A DNA stretch of 31,628 nucleotides from Scenedesmus sp. ARA3 (lineage: Eukaryota > Chlorophyta > Chlorophyceae > Sphaeropleales > Scenedesmaceae). The stretch is taken from NCBI GenBank assembly GCA_004335835.1, contig RWJK01000326.1:1-31628 (forward strand). The letters are read 5' to 3'. This document shows, piece after piece, positions 8,822 through 18,918 of the stretch (within the stretch, counting starts at the first letter, position 1; every line of letters starts with the position of its first letter). A program made the translations under genes and the position numbers. The notes under the pieces are model-generated. The model was given only the letters and a program-made list of their open reading frames with translations. It was not told the origin of the DNA and did no database searches.

Positions 8822-10575
8822 TCACTGCATGATGCTGCGGTAGATGTCCAGGTAGGTGTGTGCGCTGCGGCTCCAGGACCAGTCCTGCCGCATCGCGCGG
8901 GGCACCAGCTGCTCGCGCCACCACTGCTGGCCGTGCTGGTACGCGTCCAGCGCCCGGTGCAGCGCACCCTCCACGTCAGCGTGCTCGCGGCCGCTGCAGT
9001 ACGACACGGTACAAATAAACAAGGCCAAGCGTGCGATCAGCATCAGCAGCAGAACATAACTCCAGGCTGTACCTGACAGGTAGCGGTAGCAAAGTTTATC
9101 ATGCTTATACTAACAGCCATGGCAACGGTGCACGACACGGCGCAATCAATACAGCTGGCAGATTAAGACAATATATCACATGCAGCAGGCTTGCTGCTGC
9201 ACGTAGACAACCCTGCTGCGAGACAGCTACAGGCCTGCGCATGCAAGCAGAAGCCTATTCCATGACAGTTGGCGTTATCGCATGCATGCCAGCAGCAGCT
9301 GCCCCTGAAGCAGGGTGATGCGTTACAACACACACAGCCCGGATAGCGCCACTCACTAGAACACGAAGCCGTTGCGCTCCACCTCTGGCACGCTCTCGTT
9401 GCTGACATCACGCACCTGCAGAGACGCCACCAACATCAGCGGCACAGGCAGCAGCATGTTACAATGGTGACTAAGTGCATGCAGAGCCTGACGCATGCAT
9501 GCGACACACACTCAATGCAACTGCTAGCCCTGCTCCTGCTGCCCAAAAGGCAGCAGCGCCCACGTCATCACCACCAGCTGCACAGTATGTCAGCCGCATG
9601 GTACAGACACGAGGCTTGCCGCCCATGTGCACGCAGCATGCATGCATCCATGCGGCATCTAGAAGGATGCAAGTTGCACGGCAACCAATACCAGCTGCTG
9701 CCCCGCCAGCGCCTCACCGTGTCGGCCAGCCCCCCTGTGGCGTTGACCACGGGGATGGTGCCGTAGCGCAGCGCGATGAGCTGCGTGAGCCCACACGGCT
9801 CGAAGAAGCTGGGGATGAGGATGACATCGCCAGCAGCATAAATCCTGCAAGCAGGCAACACATCGGTGTTGTGTATTAAGCTCAATGCCTCAGCACGCAC
9901 TTGAGCAGGGGACGCAACGAGGAAGGCTTAGCCAGCAGAATGGGCACATGATGAGGCAAGAACCACCAACGAGAACACGCTTCACCGCACATTGCAGCAG
10001 GCAGCGGGCCTGCAACCACCCACACAGCAGCAGCACCACAGTGTGACAGCAACACCAGGGAGTGCAGGATAGACAACCCTGCCGCACACCTGTGTGCCAG
10101 GCCCTCATCGTATCGCAGGATGATGCGCGCATCAGGGCCGCCGTGGTATGCCGCCTGCAGCGCCTCAAACTGCTTTGCGACTTCAGGCTCGCTGGCACTG
10201 CCCAGCACTATCAGCTGCGCGCCCCGCGACAGCGCCACCTGCAGGCGGCAGCAGCAGCAGCAGCAGCGGCAGAATGAGCAGCAGCAGTAGCGTGAGTGGC
10301 TTTGTGCGCGCCTCAAGGTTAGCAGGCGGATGCCCCTGCATGTGCACGCACATACAGTAACAGTTGCCAGCTAGCAAAGGCTACGGCGCAGCAGTTTGGC
10401 AACATGTGACTGTTGCAGTGTAACATAGTCTTAGTGGCTGTTGCTGCTGTTGTTGATGGGTAGCGCAATGCCAGTTTGTTCCTGCCCCACCTGCATGCCG
10501 TGCAGCATCAGCGGCAGCCCCTTCTGCTGCGTCAGCCGGCTGATGATGACCACCAGTGGCCGGCCCACGCCGCCT

Positions 10576-10622
<47 letters not shown>

Positions 10623-11343
10623 GCGTTAGCCTTAGACAACAGTAGCGCAACACATCCTTCTGTGGCAGTCAGCTACTCACTTTCCCTCACCACAAGCAGT
10701 ACGCGCTATGGTGCCCCACTTCGGCATGCGGTGAGGCAGCAGTGTCCAGCAATGCAACATGCCACCTCAGACACCCGCACCTTCTGCAGAGGCCGGGTCT
10801 GTGTGCGGCATGACCAGCTCGCCCAGCAGCGCTGCCTTGCACACCGCCCTGCTTGCTTGCTCCACACAGACTTGCTTGCTTGCGCCACATCTACTGTGCA
10901 AGCTGGTTCGCAGCAGCGTACAGCACAACGCACCTTCTGCTGTGGCGGGGTCTGTGTGCGGCATGCCCAGCTCGCCCAGCAGCGCGGCCTTGCACACCGC
11001 CTTGCCGCGTGTGTCATTTGCGCTGTAGTGGCCCCAGGGCGGCAGCAGCGGGTCGTCACTGGGGCTCCACATGTGCTGGTCGATGCCGTTGAGCACGCCG
11101 CTGAACTTGTGCGAGTGGCGGCCCAGCACAGCCTGCAGAAAATGAAAGTTTACATGTTACAGACACAATGTGATACATTAGATGAGTGTCGGTGAGGCGC
11201 AGCAGCAGCAGCAGTGGCGGCCTGTGTGTTGAAGGCGGGCACAGAACAGCTGCCAGATGATAACGGACAGCGCCCATGTGCCATGTGCCAGTTTACAACG
11301 TAGACGCGCGACTACATGTGGTGTCAGGGCTTGCCATGAAGGT

Positions 11344-11378
<35 letters not shown>

Positions 11379-12165
11379 CAGCAAGGCTCACCTGCATGCC
11401 GAAGCCAAACTCTGGCTTATACACCTCCTGCGCGTAGGTGGGCGATACTGTGGTCACCTTGTCAGCAAACACCACGCCACCGCCTGCAGCAGGTCAAGTC
11501 AACACAGGAGGCAGCAGCAGCAAGCACCGCATGAGGGACACTTCCAGCAATTCTCTGGAGTGCCTAGCGCTGGTCGCCCTGCTACCATGCAGGAAACGTC
11601 CATGCAAGCCACTGCCATGCCCGCAAGCGCTGCCCCTGCGGGCATCTTCAGCTGCGCACAGCAATTGCAACATTTGCACACTGCCTGAGCGCCTCTCAAA
11701 TCCCCAGCCCTCGCCCGGCACATTTGCCCAGCACAGCTGTGCACAACAGCCACACCAGCCGCCGCATGTTTTTGCCACTCACGCATCAGCGATACGTCGT
11801 GCCGGCCGTGCCAGAAGCCCGGCCTGCTGTCGTCCAGCATGAGGTGCGGCTGCGCCAGCGCCTCCGGCTGCAGCCCGGCCTTGGCCAGCATGTCAGGCGA
11901 CATCCAGCCCTGCGGATGGCACAGCAGCAGCAGCAGCAGCAGCAGCAGGTTTGGGTGCAGACGCGCAGAGCAGGCTGCAGCCAGCCTTGGCCAGCATGTC
12001 AGGCGACATCCAGCCCTGCAGTAGATACAGCAGCAGCAGCAGCAGCAGAGCAGCAGCAGAGCAGGAGCAGTGGTCAGCAGTTTCAGGTGAGAAAATAAAG
12101 CAGCAGGCTGCAGCCCAGCCTTGGCCAGCATGTCAGGCGACATCCAGCCCTGCAGTGGACAGGGT

Positions 12166-12200
<35 letters not shown>

Positions 12201-12403
12201 CAGCAGTGTTGAGTGCAGAAGCGCAGAGCAGGCTGCAGCCCAGCCTTGGCCAGCATGTCGGGCGACATCCAGCCCTGCAGTGGACAGGGTAGCAGCAGCA
12301 GCAGCAGCAGGAGCAGCAGCGTTGAGTGCAGAAGCGCAGAGCAGGCTGCAGCCCAGCCTTGGCCAGCATGTCGGGCGACATCCAGCCCTGCAGTGGACAG
12401 GGT

Positions 12404-12441
<38 letters not shown>

Positions 12442-12543
12442 CAGCAGCAGCAGCACCAGTGTTGTGTGCGGGAGCAAATAGCAGGCTGCAGCCCAGCCTT
12501 GACCAGCATGTCAGGCGACATCCAGCCCTGCAGGTGACACGGT

Positions 12544-12594
<51 letters not shown>

Positions 12595-15234
12595 TGCAGA
12601 CGCGCAGAGCAGGCTGCAGCCCTGCAGCAAATCCAGTTCAGGCTAAGCTACGGTGTTGTCGTCACAAGGTGCCAGGACCCACTTGAGACTACCTGCCAGT
12701 GGCCGTAGCATCAACGCAGGTGCAGCAGCATTGCATGCGCAGTGACGGCAGGGTGTGGTGTGAGCCACCCAGCAACCAGCTTCGTGTTGCTGCCTGGTTA
12801 CCACATGCAGTGCCAGTACGCACCTGGAATGCTATGTTGTGGATGGTCAGCAGGGAGCGCGGCCGGGTCAGCCCTCTCGCGCGGTACTCATGCTGCAGCA
12901 GCGGCGCCTGCAGGACAACAGACGGCCACTTGTTGTCAGCAGCATGCGGCAGCTGCTAGATGTAGCATCAGTAGGAGAACAGACGACTGGCTTCCTGCAA
13001 CATCCTTCCTGCAGCAGTGCGTGAGCACCTGTGCTGGCAAGCCAACTCTGCTGAGGACCCCCGTTGACACACATCAACAAGCATCTAATGCGCAGGCGCC
13101 ACACACACGCACCACGAGCGCGCTCTGCCAGTCGTGCAGGTGCAGCACGTCAGGCTGCCTGTCCATGACCAGCAGGAACTCCAGCGCGGCGCGCGAGAAG
13201 AACATGTAGCGCTCACAGTCGTCCGCCTGCGCGGCAGCAGCAGCAGCAGCAGCGGCGGCGGCGGCGGCGGCGGCATGAGTACCACTGCATCCCACCAGCC
13301 CCTCTCCACCACCACCCAATTTAACCCCAAAACTCAAAAATTTCACAGCAGCCGCTCCTTCTGCATTTTTGCCCAAGAAGCGCAAATGGTTGTGTGCCAC
13401 AATACACATGCCACATGCTGCTGCGTTGCTGCCACGCATGACAGTAAGCAGCAGCAGCAGAAGCACAGCACACACCTCGCCGTAGAACTGCCCGCGCCAG
13501 AAGAAGGCTGCTGGCTGCTCTGCCTCCAGCAGGTACACGGGCAGCCCCTCCACCACGCCACACCAGGCATGCGTAGTGATCTCCTCGCCGTCCCACAGCA
13601 CAGGGAAGGAGGTCAGCCGCCGCAGCCGGTCGATGGCGCTGCAGGTAATAAAACACAACACATGCGCACTTGTGAGCAGGCAAGCCGGCAGCAGGAATGT
13701 GAGCAGGTATAGCAGCAAAGCGGTGCATGGAACGCCTTGCAGGGACTCTTCATGAGCTGGGCCAGCAGAACAATCTGGCCAGATCAGGCACCCGACAGGG
13801 ACCTATCACAGCTGCAATCACTTGCAGGAACTCCAGCCCAAAGTATGTACTACAGGCCCCACTCGCTGGGCAGCAGCAATGACGATGCAGGCCGGATTGC
13901 TTATGTCGACAGAAGCATGCGACCAGCAGAAAGGCATCAAAGCGACATAACACTGCCAACACACACACGTGCAAACAGCGCAGCCCACACACCTGTAGTT
14001 GGCGCAGTCATACTTGGGCATGATCACCTCCACCAGTGTGCCGCTGGCCTGGTGGGCCTTGGCCAGGCTGGTCACCACGTCACCCAGCCCACCAACCTGC
14101 CAGAATGACAAAGCAAGAGAGCAGCATTTGCAGGAGCAGCAGCGTCAGCAGTGTTGGAAGCAGTGCTCAGACGATCATAAGCAAGGCTGGTCACGTCACC
14201 CAGCCCGTCCACCTGCCAGTGTCAGTGAGGCAGCAGCAGCATATGCAGGAGCAGCGGTCAGCAGTGTTGTAGGCTTGACAGCCAGGCTGGTCACCACATC
14301 ACCCAGCCCGCCAACCTGCAGGAAAGCCAGCAATGGGCAGCAGCAACTTCCGCAGCATCAGGGTCAGGCAGTGTTCAAACGATCTTGAGCAAGGCTGGTC
14401 ACCACGTCACCCAGCCCACCAACCTGCCAGAATGACAGTGAGCGAGGCAGCATCGGCATCAGCATGTGCAGCAGCAGCCTCAGCAATGCTTGGAAGCCAG
14501 GAGCCAGCAGGCGACAGTGCAGGCACTCAGCTGCAGCTCCTAGGGGCAAGCATACAGAGGAAGCAGTAGCGGGCACAAGTAAGCACCAGAGCAACAAAAC
14601 CTAAGCTCTGCTGCCGACAGCCTCACACCCCGCGTGCGCCTATACACTGCATGAAGCGCATCTCTGCATACATTGCATTGAGCAAAAACGCGTGCTGCCC
14701 ACCTTGGCGATCGGCACCATCTCGCTGGCCACGTGCACCACATGCACGCCTGGCCTGTTGGCGTACATTGTTTGCGACAGCAGCATGCCAGCCGCCGCTG
14801 CATCATCCGCCCACCCGCGCACCTGCAACGCACACCATGCAAAGCGGTGTGAGCAGAGGGGCCATTTGAACTTGTCGCACACTCTGAGTAACAGTGTACA
14901 GTGTATGAACCCCTCTGATTGAAGTTGTGCAGGAGCGTGCGCAGGTAGCAGAAATGATACACATAAGCAAGCCATAGCGCAGCATAGCACAGTGCAAAGC
15001 TTCATCACGAGAGCTTTATCACACACACCGTCTCCTAGGCCTTGAGCAGGCGCGTGTCATGCTGGCAGCCGCAGCAAACCAATTCTTTCCCATAGAAACA
15101 AAAACAGGAAAGCAGATAGTTTAGCATCCTCACCGTCTCGTAGGCCTTGAGCAGGCGCGTGTCATGCTGGCAGGCCAGGATGCGCAGCAGCTCCTCCTGC
15201 TGCCCAGTCAGCAAGCCCTGCAGCTTGAACGCCT

Positions 15235-15267
<33 letters not shown>

Positions 15268-17811
15268 CCAGCAGCAGCAGCGTGACGACCAAAAACAGGG
15301 AGTTGTCATCCTGCAAGCAACCCTCTGAAGTACAGCAAACGGCAACAGCGACAGAAGCAAGCACACCCCTTTTAAACTTGCAAGAGCGCAGCAAGCCACA
15401 CGTTGCTCTTGAACACACAAAACAGTGAGGCTGATCCTTGCAAGCAAACGTCTGCTGAGATCTGCCGCGCACCTGCAGCAGCAGCAGCAGGCCGCTGATG
15501 GAGCTGCGAGACACCTCAGGCGGCATCGTCATGCCCTCGTGGTGGGACAGCTCCGCAACAACCTGAAGCAGTGAAAGCAGCAGCAGCAGCAGAAGCAGCA
15601 GCGTTGCTTGATTGAGCGGATGCTGGGACCTGTTGTGCAGCTTGAGTGAGCGGATGCTGGTTGCTGCCGGTTGCTTCTGCCGGCAACGGCAAGCATATGA
15701 CAGGCCCGCGCACTACCCTGCAGACCCATGCACAACACCGCTGTACCTGCTGCTCCTTCCTCACTGTCACAAAGTCACCCTGTAGCTGCTGCTGCTGCTG
15801 CTGCTGCTGCTGCGTTTGCCGCACTGGCAGCAAACCGGCTCCAGCGCAGCCGCACCTGCCAGTTGTTGCCGTCGTTGTTGTCCCACTGCTGGTGCCCCCG
15901 CCTTTACGCATGCTGCAATGGCAGCTGCTGTGTACATGCTGCTTCCACTGCCCCAGTGGCAGCCTGCTAACATCAGCGCCGCACCTGCCAGTTGTTGCCG
16001 TCGTTGTTGTCCCACTGCTGGTGCCCCTGAGGCATCTGGCCCTTGAAGACCATCTGCACCTCCACGTGAGAGGGGTTGGCCAGCCGGCACGCCTGCAGCC
16101 TGCGCAGCAACGTGCCCAAGCAGCGTACAGCATGCAAGCTGTGTCAACTAGCAGCACTCTCAGCTACTTAGCATGAACAGGCAACCTCTGTGCGCGCTCT
16201 AAACAGTGTTACGCCGCACGCACAGAGACTGCGCGTGCAGCGTGCAATGCATGTCAGCCAAGGCAGTGCAAAGACGCTGCAAGCTGCTTCGGCTTGCATG
16301 TGCGGCTTGACTGCCCCCAACATACGTACATCCAGCAACAGTCTCACTGAACAACACAACCATCTAACAGTCCCCTGCGCTGCTGCAGCAGTGCTGGCAC
16401 TGCGGCACTGCCCCTCTCCTGCTCCTGCTGCCTGCTGCTGCTGCAGCTGCTGCTGCACACCTGTAGATGCCTGTCCAGCAGCTGGGGTCCTGTGGGCTCC
16501 TGAACAGCTCCAGGTCCTCAGTGAACTGCCAGCCTGAGTGGCCCACATGTGCCCACACGCGCTGCGCATCATGCAGCGGCCGGCCCGCTGACTTATACTG
16601 CACCACCACCTGGCACAGACAACAGCAGCAGCAGGTGCATCAGAGGCAGGGTATTGTTCAGTGCTGCTGCTGCAAAATGCTGCTGCTACAGGTGCTACTG
16701 CGCATGTGCACGCGTAAAGCGCAGCTGCAGCATTGCTACCACGGCTACCTGTGTTCGCCGGCACAAACGAACAAATGCCTTATCCCTAGCTGTGCAGCCG
16801 TATAGGTTGACGACCCTGTTGCTGCTGCTGCTATGCAAAAGCCTGGAAGATGCACCACTGCTGCTGAAAGGTACCAGCTGCTACTTGAAGCTGGCGTTGC
16901 ACGGCCACACTTGTCAGGCCGCACACAAACCAACTCACGGAGCGCACAGCTGATGCTACATCACAGCAAGCGGATGCTTGCAGGAAATGCATCGCCGCTT
17001 GCAGGAAAGCGCTGCAAGTGCTGCTGCTTGCAGGAAAGCTGCATGCAAGGCAGGACAGCTGCTTGCTGTGGCCTTCCACCCACCTGGTACACAGGCTGCT
17101 GCACCAGCACTGACAGTGCTTGTGAGGAGCCCACTGCGTCCACAAGCATGTCGCCTGGCCCGCCAACCAGCGGCAGCAGCGAGGCAGGGCTCTGCTGCTG
17201 CAAGCTCTGCTGGTGCAGTGCATGGCTGATGTCAACACCCTGCTGCAGGACAGACAGAGGGACAGGGAAGCAGCGAGCATAGATGCGCAGTCAGACGCAG
17301 GCAGCTGCTTTGTTGATGACGCGCAAGAGCCTCCTGCGAACATGCTGGATGCCTGCAAGCGGTTGCACTGTGCGTGTGCAATTACAACGAGATGCTGTAC
17401 TGCGGATGGTGCTGGGGCCATGGCACGCTGCTGAAGGCTGCAGAATTGATCTGCAGGCGATTGATGCCAAGTGAAAGCAATGACACTGACCAGGCACGCT
17501 GCTGTCCACCACTGGCCGCCCTGAACACTCCTGCAAAGCTAGTGTCGGTGCCCTTTACTACTCACCATCTGCTGCATTACGCGGCGTACAGTGCTGCGGC
17601 CGCGCCGCTGCTGCAGTTGCTTATGGCGCTGACCATAATGGCAACTGACTGGCAGCAGCACAGATGGTGCTGCTGAAACAGCAGCACAGCCTGCTGAAGA
17701 AGTAGAAAGGGCAGTACTGATACTCCTGGGCTTGCAGCAGCAACGAGGTGTGGCATGTTGCGCTGCCAATTGCCGGCTTGCTGCTGCAAGCGGGCTCTGC
17801 AGCGTGTGCAT
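8822..17811 (-). CDS. Starch synthase III (GT5 with CBM53), at least 20 exons
   Basis: The enzyme transfers glucose from ADP-glucose to alpha-1,4-glucan chains of starch in the plastid. Exons placed on the minus strand: 17811-17566, 17242-17084, 16609-16461, 16099-15985, 15779-15747, 15562-15473, 15232-15134, 14822-14703, 14096-13993, 13638-13476, 13226-13113, 12907-12824, 11909-11783, 11483-11392, 11132-10934, 10573-10491, 10238-10090, 9844-9718, 9415-9357, 8993-8822. All have GT donors and AG acceptors and consecutive phases fit, giving 827 aa. An extra exon starting at 17530 (phase 0, after tttgcag) may lie between the first two, but I could not find its donor. KVGGLGDV rather than KTGGLGDV plus a CBM53 module points to class III. 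Plant SSIII is usually longer at the N-terminus and has several such modules. Confidence 0.9.
10577..10621. repeat. (CAG)15 microsatellite directly before a starch synthase acceptor
   Basis: There are fifteen perfect CAG units on +, which is (CTG)15 on the sense strand. The last CTG runs straight into the cag acceptor of exon 10573-10491, in the place of a polypyrimidine tract. Confidence 0.95.
10781..10848 (-). pseudogene. Decoy copy of the donor end of a starch synthase exon
   Basis: The segment repeats [22 protein letters not shown] from exon 11132-10934 and its GAAG|GTGCG donor, 153 bp downstream in the sense direction. A usable AG lies just before it (gcaagcag). Inclusion of the 68 nt would shift the frame of the next exon. 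Confidence 0.8.
11344..11373. repeat. (CAG)10 microsatellite in a starch synthase intron
   Basis: There are ten CAG units on +, (CTG)10 in the sense direction, shortly after the donor of exon 11483-11392. Confidence 0.95.
11909..12593 (-). repeat. Six-copy array of an exon 5' edge with its splice acceptor
   Basis: The 45-nt start of the exon encoding [15 protein letters not shown], with its tgcag acceptor, recurs upstream of the real exon in the sense direction. Copy starts are at 12015, 12149, 12274, 12387 and 12527; the real start is 11909. Spacing is 106, 134, 125, 113 and 140 bp. The copies differ by only a few bases. Sense-strand (CTG)n runs of 5-16 units lie just before most acceptors. 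No copy keeps the rest of the exon or its donor. Confidence 0.92.
12546..12593. repeat. (CAG)16 microsatellite
   Basis: There are sixteen CAG units on +, (CTG)16 on the sense strand, about 20 bp upstream of the outermost decoy acceptor of the GWMSPDML array. Confidence 0.95.
14096..14426 (-). repeat. Four-copy array of the VGGLGDVV exon 5' edge with acceptor
   Basis: The acceptor and first 30-40 nt of the exon encoding [12 protein letters not shown] recur at 14212, 14315 and 14423 (copy starts), upstream of the real start at 14096. Spacing is 116, 103 and 108 bp. The copy at 14423 reaches a TGA after [12 protein letters not shown]. The copy at 14212 has lost one codon. All keep a ctggcag or cctgcag acceptor. 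Confidence 0.9.
15029..15061 (-). pseudogene. 33-nt decoy exon with in-frame TAG
   Basis: This copies the end of exon 15232-15134 ([11 protein letters not shown]) 105 bp downstream, including the ACG|GTGTG donor, and is preceded by a ctgccag acceptor. Its length is a multiple of three, but the Tyr codon TAC has become TAG (15035-15037). Inclusion would stop translation before the catalytic domain. Confidence 0.78.
15236..15265. repeat. (CAG)10 microsatellite before a starch synthase acceptor
   Basis: There are ten CAG units on +, (CTG)10 in the sense direction, ending in the ctgcag acceptor of exon 15232-15134. A further short CAG run follows at about 15271-15281. Confidence 0.93.
15606..15660. 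repeat. Short direct repeat (cttgattgagcggatgctgg)
   Basis: A 20-mer occurs at about 15606-15625 and again with one change at 15641-15660, inside a starch synthase intron, with a 35-bp offset. Confidence 0.75.
15747..17242 (-). other. Starch synthase exons 2-5: linker and CBM53 starch-binding module
   Basis: Exon 17242-17084 encodes a Gln/Ser-rich linker ending [11 protein letters not shown]. Exon 16609-16461 begins the module ([12 protein letters not shown], then [12 protein letters not shown], the NxW-like surface typical of CBM25/CBM53). Exon 16099-15985 continues with [10 protein letters not shown] and [12 protein letters not shown], matching the YDNNDGxD/NW end of the family module. A 33-nt microexon, 15779-15747, encodes [11 protein letters not shown] and joins in phase 0 on both sides. 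The module, about residues 136-234, should hold the enzyme on starch. Only one module is visible. Confidence 0.82.
15856..15896 (-). pseudogene. Copy of the CBM53 exon donor end ([14 protein letters not shown])
   Basis: About 41 nt encoding [14 protein letters not shown], plus the CAG|GTGCGGC donor, are repeated without change 129 bp downstream of the original in exon 16099-15985. No convincing acceptor precedes it. Confidence 0.82.
17566..17811 (-). other. Starch synthase first exon: candidate plastid transit peptide
   Basis: The ATG is at 17811. The 82 codons are rich in Ala, Ser, Arg and Gln with almost no acidic residues ([20 protein letters not shown], then a basic CCCKPRSIS, later [15 protein letters not shown]). 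That is the usual composition of an algal chloroplast transit peptide. The exon ends at an excellent ATG|GTGAGT donor in phase 0. Its assignment to the starch synthase rests on strand, position, phase and targeting type. A junction with the exon at 17242 is possible, but the interval 17530-17243 holds another open segment ([15 protein letters not shown]...) that may be a second exon. Confidence 0.6.
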
Positions 17812-18918
17812 GGCCCTGCCCGTAGCTGCTGCCACTGAGGGTGACAGCCTATACCCAGAAGGGCTCTAATAAAACATTTGTATCAACGATTGCTACATGC
17901 TGCACGTCCACGTGCGGAAACGTCCCGGAACAGGCGTTTCGCTGAGCAGCTCCTTTCAACGCTTACGCACGTCAGTGAATTTCAGCAGAGCAGTAAAACT
18001 ATGCAATAAAAGCTGCATACGCACGGCCTGTTGGCCACTCCATAGACTGAACCTAATAACACAAGGAGCTCGAAGGAGGTTCCTACTTGGTTGACGTGGA
18101 ACACGGTGAGAAGCGGTTATTGCCCCTGTATCTTGATTCGCTGCAGCTTAAGTCACTGCACAGGCTTCAATTTCCAATGGCTGTGCTCGCGTGCCTCACT
18201 CTTTCCCTTGGCACCGTCAGCCATGCCTGCTCAGCAGTGCTGGTGCACACGGCCAGCCCGCCTGCTGCTTGAGGCCCTGAGAGTCGGCTACTCCTGCCCT
18301 GCTGAACATCACTGGTGAAAGCAGTGGAGACGTATCATGTCCAGAGCATGGTTTACTCAACCTGCCTGGGCAGAACTCCGTCCCCCTTGCAACCCACAAA
18401 CCAACCTGCGGCGCAAGCTGTGCAGAGGACAGCAACTGACTGCAGAGGCATCCACACTGCGTAAGCCCAGCAACTTGCATCTGCAAAAGGCAACCACCAT
18501 GCTGCCATCTGCGCTGCTTCATGCGAAGCAATGCAGCATCCTGTCGAGCTACAAGGGTGAAAAGCGCTCAACAGGCGCCTGCACAAGCACACACCACCCT
18601 TCGCCATCTTCCATATGAATTCCCAGAGGCAACTGTGGCGGCAAGCCTCAGCCACGGCTGCAAAGTATACATGACTTGCAGGCATGAGCAGCCATGCACA
18701 TCCCCTGACACAGCATCCTGCGCAGCACTGTACACACCAGGCATGCCCAGGCTGGTGGGCACAAACCTCTTGTGCACTCACTTCCCATGGCACCATAGTG
18801 GTGCTCCTGCTCCTGCTGCTGCTGCTGCTGCTCGGACCATGTCCCTGCCACAGCACAGGCGCTGAGCAAGCTTGGTTGCAATCCCAATTCTCGGCTGCTG
18901 GGGTCAAGCATCACACTG
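17812..18918. other. Region between starch synthase start and membrane-protein stop
   Basis: This is expected to hold the starch synthase promoter and the 3' UTR of the next minus-strand gene. A minus-strand open frame at 18353-18907 is long but Cys/Trp-rich without recognisable motifs, so I did not call it. No TATA box was clear. Confidence 0.45.

Larger units (their letters stand above)
8822..11909 (-). other. Starch synthase exons 13-20: C-terminal half of GT5
   Basis: Readable motifs in order are [113 protein letters not shown] and [19 protein letters not shown]. These align in order with plant SSIII. The FEPCGLTQ glutamate region and the second glycine-rich loop (TGGL) are intact, so the enzyme is probably active. 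The stop is TGA at 8822-8824. Confidence 0.92.
12824..15562 (-). other. Starch synthase exons 6-12: linker and N-terminal half of GT5
   Basis: Exons 15562-15473 and 15232-15134 encode a helical linker ([40 protein letters not shown]). Exon 14822-14703 ends with [14 protein letters not shown]. The ADP-glucose-binding motif K-VGGLGDVV is split by the next intron, and exon 14096-13993 continues through EVIMPKYDC. Later exons encode [35 protein letters not shown] and [15 protein letters not shown] and the T-IHN motif are standard GT5 features. Residues run from about 235 to 492. Confidence 0.88.

Noticed and set aside
11499..12521. Minus-strand open frame of 340 codons across the GWMSPDML array
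   Set aside because: It crosses real starch synthase exon 11909-11783 and its introns, reads the repeat units in changing frames and is mostly Cys, Leu and Ala from CTG runs. It is an artefact of the AG-free, stop-poor repeats.
11909..12593. Regularly spaced repeats suggesting a CRISPR array
   Set aside because: The repeated unit is a coding exon edge plus a splice acceptor in a eukaryotic gene, and the spacers are CTG microsatellites. No cas genes are present.
18353..18907. Minus-strand open frame of 184 codons
   Set aside because: It lies just past the membrane-protein stop, probably in its 3' UTR, and the translation is Cys/Trp-rich without motifs.
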